DNA of 63,958 nt from Aquirufa aurantiipilula. GTDB taxonomy: Bacteria > Bacteroidota > Bacteroidia > Cytophagales > Spirosomataceae. The stretch covers positions 24,348 to 88,305 of the forward strand of contig NZ_JAANOG010000012.1 of NCBI RefSeq assembly GCF_019923745.1, given 5' to 3'. Under the pieces are notes generated by a model. It was not told where the DNA came from and searched no databases. It saw nothing but the letters and a program-made list of their open reading frames with translations. The stretch's first letter is position 1. Every line of letters begins with the position of its first letter. This document shows positions 20,355-28,121 of this stretch, piece after piece. The position numbers and the translations under genes are program-made.

Positions 20355-21965
20355 TTATCGAATTTCCCTTATTCTTAGTGCTAAATAAGGCTTTTCTGGT
20401 AATCTGATTTTTTGATGATCTTTATCAAAAAAACGGTAATCACTTTCTTTACCTGTTTCAAAGATCTCGGGCAATGTTTGAATTGTCATTCCATAAGTAT
20501 CAATGATATCTACTCGAAAACGAGTTCCAGCAGTCAATTTGCCAAAGACTCCATTATTGATGGGTAAATTAAACATCCAATATTCTTGAATTTGTTTACC
20601 AAAATAGATCAAATAATTACCCTTTCCTCCGGAGGAGGTCTGGTTATCGCGAGATACATCCGATAAGCTTAATGGCCCTGGTCCTTCCTCCAGGATTTGT
20701 CTCAAAAAGCGGACTCTCTTCCAGCTTTCTCCTCTAAATATTCCTCCTTTAGCCCAAAATATGGTATCTCGGTGGTCTTTGAACATAAAGGATTCTCCAT
20801 GTGTAACATATGTACCACCCATGACTCCATTCCAAATCAAATGCGTCATGGTTTCTGAACTGTAGCGACCCCAGCGTGATTTGAGATTGCCTTCATAGCC
20901 GACTTCATCTAAGACGACAGGTTTATGGTAAACATTGCGCAGCATCGCTGCTGAATTGGGACTTTGTACAGGCGATTCATCCTGTACACTGATGTGGGTA
21001 AATTCCGGTTTCCAATACTCATAATACGTAGCTGTAGCACCATGGATGGAACATAAATGACGGTAAGGGTCAGATTTGACCACTGTTTTAGTTAATTCAT
21101 CCCAATCCGCAATCGTTTTTGATTTTACATAATCCCACTCATTTGCCATCGACCACCACACATTTCTAAAAGAAGAGATTCGGGCCAAGAGATACTGAAT
21201 ATAACGAATGTTGACTTCTCTAGGCATGGCATCAAATCCCCATCTTCCTTTGTCGTATGGATGAAAAAGTATCAAATCAGCTTCTATGCCCAAGCTTTGT
21301 AAAGCATCGATTTGTTTTTCCAATTGCTGGAAAAAGGCTGGATTAAATTGATTGTAATCCCATATTTTTACTTCATTTCCTTGAGCATTTATTTTGGATT
21401 CTTTTAGGACAAAAGGATAAAGTCGAGGTTCTTCTTTAACCAAATCATAATTTTTGGGAAACACACACATTCTGATTTTATTAAAACCTGATTTTTTAAG
21501 GGAATTCAAGGTCAATTGTTGCAATTCAGCACCCATGTGATTCCAGGCATAGGCTGTTGTTCCAAATGGATAATAGGTTTTACCATCTGCATAAGTAAAA
21601 TGAACCGAACCATTTGTACGCACCATACCATGATTTTCAGAAGAAGGGGCAATGCATTCCACAGTGCCAGTTTTTTTGGCTAGTCCAGCTATATTACTCT
21701 GAGTTGTATATTTCCATATTCCCAATCGAGTAGGCATGAATCTAAGCTTGAAGGTTTGATTTCCATCATAAAAACCTGAAATAGTGATTGTGGTATCGGC
21801 ATGAACAAATATGGCTTTAAATTCTACATCTTGATATCCGTTTCCATTAAATGCAGATTGATAGGATAATTCCACGCGGTTCCAACGTTCCACTGACTCT
21901 TGTGCCATAAGGCCAAATGAAAGAAATAAAAGAAAGCTTATTCCTAAAAGAAATGATTTTTTCAT
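20355..21965 (-). CDS. Secreted glycoside hydrolase, DUF5060/DUF4038-type
   Basis: 536 residues with a clear Sec signal peptide (MKKSFLLGISFLLFLSFG...MAQE). The N-terminal ~85 residues look like the DUF5060 beta-sandwich (YQDVEFKAIF, GFYDGNQTFKLRF, LGIWKY). It is followed by a TIM-barrel like that of DUF4038/GH140-type enzymes: PFGTTAYAWNHM, FNKIRMCVFPK, WWSMANEWDY, which would place an acid/base Glu after Asn, and VVLDEVGYEG, a candidate nucleophile Glu. The C-terminal ~90 residues look like the DUF5605 beta domain. The family acts on plant or algal polysaccharide side chains; the exact linkage is unknown. The start codon is supported by the signal peptide. Confidence 0.8.
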   Translation of the reverse strand: MKKSFLLGISFLLFLSFGLMAQESVERWNRVELSYQSAFNGNGYQDVEFKAIFVHADTTITISGFYDGNQTFKLRFMPTRLGIWKYTTQSNIAGLAKKTGTVECIAPSSENHGMVRTNGSVHFTYADGKTYYPFGTTAYAWNHMGAELQQLTLNSLKKSGFNKIRMCVFPKNYDLVKEEPRLYPFVLKESKINAQGNEVKIWDYNQFNPAFFQQLEKQIDALQSLGIEADLILFHPYDKGRWGFDAMPREVNIRYIQYLLARISSFRNVWWSMANEWDYVKSKTIADWDELTKTVVKSDPYRHLCSIHGATATYYEYWKPEFTHISVQDESPVQSPNSAAMLRNVYHKPVVLDEVGYEGNLKSRWGRYSSETMTHLIWNGVMGGTYVTHGESFMFKDHRDTIFWAKGGIFRGESWKRVRFLRQILEEGPGPLSLSDVSRDNQTSSGGKGNYLIYFGKQIQEYWMFNLPINNGVFGKLTAGTRFRVDIIDTYGMTIQTLPEIFETGKESDYRFFDKDHQKIRLPEKPYLALRIREIR

Positions 21966-22094
21966 CCAGAGATTTTTTTATTGTGTTGGGTTTTTGGAGT
22001 AGTAAAGTACGAATTATTGTTTCAAGATAAATAGGTTTCCAATCAAATATTATCAAGATTTTTGTTCTAAATTGATTAATTTGCAAGCCTATTT

Positions 22095-22166
22095 GGCGCC
22101 ATAGTTCAACGGATAGAATAGACGTTTCCTAAACGTTAGATGTGGGTTCGATTCCCGCTGGGGCCA
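22095..22166 (+). tRNA. tRNA-Arg (CCT anticodon) with an acceptor-stem mismatch
   Basis: A full cloverleaf can be drawn: D-stem GTTC/GAAT, anticodon stem GACGT/ACGTT with loop TTCCTAA, T-stem GTGGG/CCCGC with loop TTCGATT. The acceptor arms are GGCGCCA and TGGGGCC, leaving a G-G mismatch at the fourth pair. CCA is not encoded. The 3' part of this tRNA is repeated four more times downstream. Confidence 0.85.
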
Positions 22167-22727
22167 CAATGAAATGATAAATTATAGGTTATAATTTATC
22201 AATGGGGTTTGAGTCCAATTCCTCATTTTAATCAATTTTCTTTCCTAAACGTTAGATGTGCCGGGGTCGCGTTCGACTCGATTCCCGCTGGGGCCACAAT
22301 GAAATGATAAATTATAGGTTATAATTTATCAATGGGGTTTGAGTCCAATTCCTCATTTTAATCAATTCTCTTTCCTAAACGTTTGATGTGCCGGGGTCGC
22401 GTTCGACTCGATTCCCGCTGGGGCCACACAGAAATGATAAATTATAGGTTATAATTTATAAATGGGGTATTAGTACCATACTTCCATCTAATCAGGTTTA
22501 TTTTCTAAACGTTTGATGTGCCGGGGTCGCGTTCGACTCGATTCCCGCTGGGGCCACACAGAAATGATAAATTATAGGTTATAATTTATAAATGGGGTAT
22601 TAGTACCATACTTCCATCTAATCAGGTTTATTTTCTAAACGTTTGATGTGCCGGGGTCGCGTTCGACTCGATTCCCGCTGGGGCCACAATGAAATGATAA
22701 ATTATAGGTTATAATTTATAAATGGGG
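22167..22727 (+). repeat. 130-bp tandem array carrying tRNA-Arg 3' ends
   Basis: The acceptor end GGGCCACA occurs at 22161 (the intact tRNA), 22291, 22421, 22551 and 22681, which is exactly 130 bp each time. Each unit contains a palindrome (AAATTATA, 3 nt, TATAATTT), a variable stretch of about 40 bp, and the tRNA from the anticodon loop to the 3' end. In all four extra copies the T-arm sequence GGTTC is replaced by a 19-nt segment able to form the hairpin GGGTCG-CGTT-CGACTC. Units 1-2 resemble each other, and units 3-4 are identical over 130 bp. The copies start at 22241, 22371, 22501 and 22631; none has a tRNA 5' half. Confidence 0.9.
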
Positions 22728-22770
22728 GTAATTCAATACTACATTCTACATTTTCCATTCTACAATTAAC

Positions 22771-23310
22771 GGTTAATCCTACGAAAGATGGGAACGTAGC
22801 ATGAGCGAAGCGGAAGGCGGATATTTGACCCAGTGCGTGGGCCTGAGTGTAAACGTCAAAGATTAAAGCCGTATGCGGAGTGAACATCGGTTCCGCAAAG
22901 CGGAATTCGTATTGGATTAACCGAAACCATCCTGTTTTTTTGTTTCTTTTTTTTTTAAAAGAAATACCAAAGTAATGATCTTAAAGTAGTGAGTGATTAA
23001 AGCTGTAGAAGATTAACTTGATTAAGCATAGATTATTGCGGATTATCTTTTTTTGAAAAAAAAGAAACAAAAAAACTTGTTTTTTGTCGTTCCGCCAAGG
23101 CGAATTCTGCTACGCAGAATCGTGATTCTCTCCGCTATCGCCTATACTTTTGACGCGGACGCGCATCGCTTATGCGCAAGGTCAAAACCTCGTCTACCGC
23201 TGCGTTCATCACATTTCGCAGGGCTGAACGACGGGATTAAATATGCAAAATTCTACATACTATCTACATTTTACATTGAAAGGTTAATCCTACGAAAGAT
23301 GGGAACGGAG
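22771..23310. repeat. Inverted pair of diverged structured elements plus a third fragment
   Basis: A segment on the plus strand (22771 to about 22956) has a diverged counterpart in inverse orientation (about 23260 back to 23047). Shared landmarks are AGCGGxAGxCG, TTTTGACC/ATTTGACC, a GTCAAA block, a small palindrome before GAATTCG, and a final TTTTTTTGTTTCTTTTTT tract. The two T tracts face each other across about 90 bp. A third copy of the start motif (TTAATCCTACGAAAGATGGG) lies at 23284-23303 in direct orientation. No convincing gene lies in this stretch. It resembles a non-autonomous, MITE-like insertion, but no family was recognised. Confidence 0.6.
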
Positions 23311-23348
23311 CTTTTTTTGATTTATCATTTTACCGCAAAATTCTTGCT

Positions 23349-23356
23349 TATATTTG
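23349..23356 (+). promoter_or_regulatory. Putative -7 element for the copper ATPase gene
   Basis: TATATTTG matches the Bacteroidota -7 consensus TAnnTTTG and lies 75 bp before the start codon. A good -33 element at normal spacing is not obvious. Confidence 0.4.
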
Positions 23357-23398
23357 AATGCTTAGTACCTGAATTTTGTTTTAGTATTTTATGATTAT

Positions 23399-23429
23399 TT
23401 CTACATTCTTCATTCTACATTCTTCATTT
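23399..23429 (+). repeat. TACATTC-type AT-rich repeat abutting the copper ATPase start
   Basis: Two runs of the motif TTCTACATTCTTCATT end 3 bp before the ATG of the next gene. The same motif appears inverted directly after that gene's stop codon. Confidence 0.7.
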
Positions 23430-23431
23430 AA

Positions 23432-25804
23432 ATGAAACATACCTACCCCATATCCGGAATGAGTTGCCAAGGTTGCCGGAGCCACGTTGAAAAAGCACTG
23501 AATTCAGTTGAAGGTGCCATCGCTACTGTCGATCTAGAAAAAGCAGAAGCGACCATCCAAATGGAACACCATATTCCGACCGAGGTCTTTGAAAAAGCCC
23601 TGCAAGCTAGTGGGGGCAATTATCATATCGGGCAAAGTCCTCAGCCTATGTTGTCCAAACCTAAACCTGTCGCCATTCAAGGGGCATTGTATTATTGCCC
23701 CATGCATTGTGAAGGAGATAAAACCTACGATAAACCTGGTTCTTGCCCGGTTTGTGGCATGGACCTGGTGGCTCAAGCAGGAAGCTCAGAGAATGAAAAT
23801 AGTACTTATAACAAGCTGCTCTTCAAACTGAAAATTGCCATAGCATTTACTTTGCCTATTTTCATCATTTCCATGACAGACATGATTCCTGGGAATCCAT
23901 TATTTCAATGGGCTACCATGACCACCTGGAATTGGGTTGAATTGGTTTTATCCATTCCAGTCGTATTTTATGCCACTTGGATGTTCTTTGAACGCGCATG
24001 GCAATCCTTAATAAGTCGGCATTTTAACATGTTCACACTCATTGGTATCGGAGCTGGAGCGGCTTGGCTTTTTTCAGTGATTGCCCTCTTTTTTCCATCC
24101 ATTTTTCCTCATCAATTCCATTCACACCACGGAACAGTCTATGTGTATTTTGAAGCTGCTACCGTGATTTTAACCTTGGTGCTGTTGGGACAAGTCCTCG
24201 AAGCTCGAGCCCATGGAAAGACCAATGCCGCCATTCGGGAATTATTGAAATTAGTGCCAAACGAGGCGACTCTATTACGTGATGGCAAGGAAATGATCGT
24301 GCCAATTGACCAAATACAAAAACAGGATTTGATTCGAGTAAAACCAGGGGAGAAGATTCCGGTCGACGGGCACATTCAGGAAGGTCATGCCTCCATCGAT
24401 GAGTCCATGATTTCGGGAGAGCCAATACCGGTCGACAAGCAAGTGGGAGATGTTGTGCGGGCGGGTTCGATCAATGGGAATACCAGTTTTATCATGCAAA
24501 CTGATAAAGTGGGAGCGGAGACCTTATTGGCACAAATCATTGATTTAGTACATCAAGCAAGTAGTTCCAAAGCGCCCATCCAAAAAATGGCGGATACGAT
24601 TTCTTCCTATTTTGTGCCTGCGGTGGTACTTTCTTCGCTACTTACTTTTATTGCTTGGGCCATGTTGGCCAACGAAAATGCCTACACATTTGCATTCGTG
24701 AATGCCATTGCTGTGTTGATTATCGCTTGTCCTTGTGCGCTGGGTCTAGCCACACCGATGTCGGTGATGGTCGGAGTGGGGAAAGGGGCTCAGAACGGTA
24801 TTTTGATTAAGAATGCTGAGGCTTTGGAGAAATTGGCAGAGGTGAATGTGGTGATTATCGACAAGACAGGTACTGTGACGGAAGGTAAACCTTCTTTGGA
24901 GAAAATGTTGGTCAGTTCGGAGGAGATTATCGAGAAGGATGTTTGGCAAAAAATCCTTTCTTTGAATAGCTTGAGTGAGCATCCTTTGGCTAAAGCCAGT
25001 GTGGTTTTTGCCAAGAGTTTAGGTATTAATTCTGTCAAAGTAAATCAATTTGAAACTATATTAGGCAAAGGTGTTTTGGGGCAAATAGAGGGTAAAACGT
25101 TTGCCATTGGAAACCAAAAACTGATGGAAGAGCGAGCTATCAATATTCCCGTGGATTTATTTAAACAAGTGATAGCGGAGCAAAAACAAGGCAAAACGAT
25201 TTCCTATTTTGCGGATGAAAAAGAGGCTCAAGTAGCCTTGGTAATTAGTGATAAGATCAAAGAATCGAGTCAGCAAGCTATCCAAGAATTGCAGGCAGAA
25301 GGATTACAAGTGATTATGCTAACGGGCGACAACCAAGAAACGGCGGATTTAGTCGGTAAGAAATTAGGTCTAGATGCTTGGAAAGCGCAGATGCTGCCAC
25401 AGTCTAAATTGGATGAAATAGTACGTTTACAGGCAGAAGGCAAAAAGGTAGCGATGGCAGGTGATGGCATCAACGATGCACCAGCTTTATCTCAAGCGGA
25501 TATTGGCATTGCCATGGGTACAGGCACCGACGTAGCCATAGAAAGTGCCGAAATAACGTTAATTAAGGGAGATTTACGGGATATAGCCAAAGCTAGAAAG
25601 CTTAGCCAGATGGTCATTCGAAACATCAAAGAAAACTTATTCTTTGCTCTGGGTTACAATGTACTGGGTATTCCCATTGCCGCAGGAGTCCTTTACCCAT
25701 TCTTTGGTACTTTATTATCTCCGATGCTCGCCGCCCTTGCCATGAGCTTCAGCTCGGTATCAGTGATTTCGAATTCCTTGAGGTTGAGGGGGAAGGTGTT
25801 GTAA
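23432..25804 (+). CDS. copA: Copper-exporting P1B-type ATPase
   Basis: 790 residues. Domains in order: an HMA metal-binding domain (GMSCQGC, residues about 6-12), a second small heavy-metal-binding domain with CPMHC...CPVCGM (about 88-115), and a P-type ATPase core. The core shows SGEP (actuator, about 328), the intramembrane CPC motif in CPCALG (about 433), DKTGT with the phosphorylated Asp (about 477), SEHPLAKA, and GDGINDAPAL (hinge, about 677). The last membrane segments carry YN and MSFSSVSVISNS, typical of Cu(I) transporters. It pumps copper out of the cytoplasm. Inverted TACATTC repeats touch both ends of the gene and no copper regulator gene is adjacent. Confidence 0.93.
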   Translation: MKHTYPISGMSCQGCRSHVEKALNSVEGAIATVDLEKAEATIQMEHHIPTEVFEKALQASGGNYHIGQSPQPMLSKPKPVAIQGALYYCPMHCEGDKTYDKPGSCPVCGMDLVAQAGSSENENSTYNKLLFKLKIAIAFTLPIFIISMTDMIPGNPLFQWATMTTWNWVELVLSIPVVFYATWMFFERAWQSLISRHFNMFTLIGIGAGAAWLFSVIALFFPSIFPHQFHSHHGTVYVYFEAATVILTLVLLGQVLEARAHGKTNAAIRELLKLVPNEATLLRDGKEMIVPIDQIQKQDLIRVKPGEKIPVDGHIQEGHASIDESMISGEPIPVDKQVGDVVRAGSINGNTSFIMQTDKVGAETLLAQIIDLVHQASSSKAPIQKMADTISSYFVPAVVLSSLLTFIAWAMLANENAYTFAFVNAIAVLIIACPCALGLATPMSVMVGVGKGAQNGILIKNAEALEKLAEVNVVIIDKTGTVTEGKPSLEKMLVSSEEIIEKDVWQKILSLNSLSEHPLAKASVVFAKSLGINSVKVNQFETILGKGVLGQIEGKTFAIGNQKLMEERAINIPVDLFKQVIAEQKQGKTISYFADEKEAQVALVISDKIKESSQQAIQELQAEGLQVIMLTGDNQETADLVGKKLGLDAWKAQMLPQSKLDEIVRLQAEGKKVAMAGDGINDAPALSQADIGIAMGTGTDVAIESAEITLIKGDLRDIAKARKLSQMVIRNIKENLFFALGYNVLGIPIAAGVLYPFFGTLLSPMLAALAMSFSSVSVISNSLRLRGKVL

Positions 25805-25808
25805 TGAA

Positions 25809-25953
25809 GAATGAAGAATGTAGAATTAAGAATGAAGTGTGAAAAATGTAGATAATTTAAGACTAAAAATTTTTGTCTGTTTAATTTTTTACTGTTCCAA
25901 TCAATTCACAAATTAGAATTACTTATAAATTCTACATTCTACATTCTTCATTC
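25809..25953. repeat. 18-bp perfect inverted repeat between convergent copA and hflX
   Basis: GAATGAAGAATGTAGAAT at 25809-25826 is the exact reverse complement of 25936-25953, leaving a 109-bp AT-rich spacer. The left arm lies 4 bp after the copA stop codon and the right arm 7 bp from the hflX stop codon. Nothing coding is seen inside. Confidence 0.8.
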
Positions 25954-25960
25954 CCACAGC

Positions 25961-27232
25961 CTACTCTGGTACATACTCATCACTATGTCCCATCAAGTGA
26001 TTGCCGCTTAGCCAGTTCGGGAAGATTTGGTAGTGCTTATCTTTGATTAGGTTCATGACGGTTTCACGCAATTCGTTCAAATTACTCTTTTGCTCAGCCG
26101 AAATAAAGACAGTTTTAGGTTGATTGGTTTGCCAGTGGGTCTGTTTCAAGAATTGGGTTACTCGATCCATTTTGCTCAATTCTGGTTCTCCATCCTCATT
26201 CAAGGCTGCCCCTTCAAAGAACACGTCTTCCACTGGGAATAAGTCAATTTTATTAAATACTAGGATGGTTGGCTTATCACCCGCACCCATTTCATTCAAA
26301 ATTCCTTGAACGATTTCTATTTGTTCCTCAAAATTTGGATGGGAAATGTCAACGACGTGTAAGAGTATATCCGCTTCTCTTACCTCATCCAAAGTAGATT
26401 TAAAGGATTCAATCAGCAGGGTAGGGAGTTTACGAATAAAACCTACGGTGTCGGTCAAAAGAAATGGAATGCCTTCCCAGCTTACCTTACGTACCGTTGA
26501 GTCTACCGTTGCAAATAACTTATTTTCAGCAAAGACTTCAGCCTTAGCCAATTTTTGCATCAAAGTAGATTTCCCCACGTTGGTATAACCCACCAATGAC
26601 ACACGCACCATGCGATCGCGGTTCTTCCGCTGGGTGAATGTTTGTCGATCTATGGCTTCTAACTTCTCTTTCAAAAAGGCAATGCGGTCATTGGCAATAC
26701 GACGGTCAGTTTCCAATTCCTTTTCACCTGGACCACGCATACCCACACCACCACGTTGCTTGGAAAGGTGAGACCACATGCGGGTCAAACGAGGTAGCAT
26801 GTATTGGTACTGAGCCAATTCCACTTGGGTTTTGGCTTGTACTGTTTTAGCTCTTTGTGCAAATATGTTCAAAATCAACAAACTGCGGTCTAAGACTTTC
26901 ATCTCCTTACCACATAATGAGATCTCATATTCAATGTTTCTTACTTGAGAGGGCGACAAATCATCGTCAAAGATGATCATATCCACATCTTTGTCAATCA
27001 CATAGCGAATTACATCATCCAATTTTCCTTTACCCACATAAGTACGGTTATCAGGCTTGGCTAGTTTTTGAGTAAAACTTTGCAAGGTCAATACCCCTGA
27101 GGTAGAGGCCAAAAAAGCTAGCTCGGCCAAGTACTCGGCCGTTTGCTGTGCATTTTGTTTTTGAGTAGTCACAGCCACCAAGACGGCGGTTTCTTGCTCT
27201 TTATCAGTACTATATCCCTTTTCTTCTCCCAT
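25961..27232 (-). CDS. hflX: Ribosome-associated GTPase HflX
   Basis: 423 residues. An N-terminal HflX-specific domain (GKGKLDDV near residue 68, FDDDLSPSQVRNIE near 88) and the linker GGVGMRGPGEKELE (161-174) are followed by a TRAFAC GTPase domain. That domain has G1 GYTNVGKST (215-223), G3 DTVGF (261-265) and G4 NKID (about 328). The family binds the 50S subunit and splits stalled or idle ribosomes, especially under stress. The G2 region reads ATVDSTVRKV where many family members have a TLDPTTR-like sequence. It converges with copA across a short inverted repeat. Confidence 0.93.
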   Translation of the reverse strand: MGEEKGYSTDKEQETAVLVAVTTQKQNAQQTAEYLAELAFLASTSGVLTLQSFTQKLAKPDNRTYVGKGKLDDVIRYVIDKDVDMIIFDDDLSPSQVRNIEYEISLCGKEMKVLDRSLLILNIFAQRAKTVQAKTQVELAQYQYMLPRLTRMWSHLSKQRGGVGMRGPGEKELETDRRIANDRIAFLKEKLEAIDRQTFTQRKNRDRMVRVSLVGYTNVGKSTLMQKLAKAEVFAENKLFATVDSTVRKVSWEGIPFLLTDTVGFIRKLPTLLIESFKSTLDEVREADILLHVVDISHPNFEEQIEIVQGILNEMGAGDKPTILVFNKIDLFPVEDVFFEGAALNEDGEPELSKMDRVTQFLKQTHWQTNQPKTVFISAEQKSNLNELRETVMNLIKDKHYQIFPNWLSGNHLMGHSDEYVPE

Positions 27233-27243
27233 ATATAAGCTAA

Positions 27244-27273
27244 AAAAAGCCTTCCCGTAAAGAAAGGCTTTTT
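27244..27273 (-). terminator. Intrinsic terminator after the DUF2911 gene
   Basis: On the minus strand, the stem AAAAAGCCTT/AAGGCTTTTT with a 10-nt loop ends in T residues, about 20 bp beyond the DUF2911 stop codon and just before hflX. It separates the atp transcript from hflX. Confidence 0.8.
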
Positions 27274-27292
27274 CAAATTAAGCAATTCTATT

Positions 27293-28117
27293 TTATAAGC
27301 CCTTAATTAATTTCTCATTAAGTGCTACATAATCATCATTTTTTGCAGCTTTCGCCAATTCAATGGATTTCAAAGCCGTTGCTTTGGCACCCGCTTTATC
27401 TCCCAATTTAGCTTGAATCTTCGCTTTTAAATGGAATACCCAAAAAGCAGTTGGATTCGAAGAGGTAGCTTTCGTTGCCCATTCTAAAGCCTTGTTTAAA
27501 TCACGTCCTGTTTCAAAATAATAGGAAGCAGATTCAAAATAAGGTTTAGTATCAGCACTCATCACTTGCTCAATGGAAGCAGCAATCTTAGCATCAATCT
27601 CTGTTTCTACCGGAATAGAGACAAAGGTCTTTTCCCAAGATATCTGTATGAACATCTTATTGGCTGCAACTAGTTCAAATTGATATGCCAAAGATTCCAC
27701 AGGGTACTGTAAGGTAGCTGTAGGAACAGTAGCAGTCAATACATTTTCCTCTGGGTGATAATTGAAAACGCCGTCTGTTCCTTTGTTGAAGATTATCTCC
27801 CAAGATTTCTCAGAAGGATTAATCATCAATTGATAAGAACCAGCCTTCAGGCTTTTGCCCATAATTTTTACATCTTCACCAAAAGTGACTTTGGTAGGAG
27901 CATTGGCACCCGCTCTCCATAATTTTCCGAAAGGAACGATATCACCAAAAATCTTACGGCCACGAAGGGCAGGACGAGAATAGGTGATCTCTACGGATGA
28001 TAAAGAAAACTCTTGTTTGATGGTTTGTGCAGGACTAGGAGTAGGGACTTTGAACGATTGCGCATTCGCATTCATTCCTAATGTAGTCAATACCAAAAAC
28101 AATAGTAACTTTTTCAT
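27293..28117 (-). CDS. DUF2911 secreted protein
   Basis: The ATG at 28117 is chosen because it gives a clean signal peptide (MKKLLLFLVLTTLGMNANAQ); a longer frame reaching into atpG is unlikely. The protein begins 4 bp after the atpG stop codon. DUF2911-type motifs are visible: PSPAQTIKQEFSLSSVEITYSRP and GRKIFGDIVPFGKLWRAGAN. A C-terminal helical segment of about 90 residues (ALEWATKATSSNPTAFW, HLKAKIQAKLGDKAGA) resembles TPR repeats. Its biochemical role is unknown. Placement suggests co-transcription with the ATP synthase genes, but no functional link is established. Confidence 0.8.
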   Translation of the reverse strand: MKKLLLFLVLTTLGMNANAQSFKVPTPSPAQTIKQEFSLSSVEITYSRPALRGRKIFGDIVPFGKLWRAGANAPTKVTFGEDVKIMGKSLKAGSYQLMINPSEKSWEIIFNKGTDGVFNYHPEENVLTATVPTATLQYPVESLAYQFELVAANKMFIQISWEKTFVSIPVETEIDAKIAASIEQVMSADTKPYFESASYYFETGRDLNKALEWATKATSSNPTAFWVFHLKAKIQAKLGDKAGAKATALKSIELAKAAKNDDYVALNEKLIKGL

Positions 28118-28121
28118 AAAT

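Noticed and set aside
22167-22727. CRISPR array
   Set aside because: The repeat is 130 bp with tRNA identity and its spacers are related to each other; no cas genes lie nearby.
22702-22887. A possible 61-residue minus-strand gene
   Set aside because: It overlaps the tRNA array edge and the structured repeat; no ribosome-binding or family signal was seen.
23053-23394. A possible 113-residue gene on the plus strand
   Set aside because: It lies inside the inverted structured repeat, is Arg-rich without a domain, and its partner copy on the other strand is read in a different context. It is more likely a by-product of the repeat.
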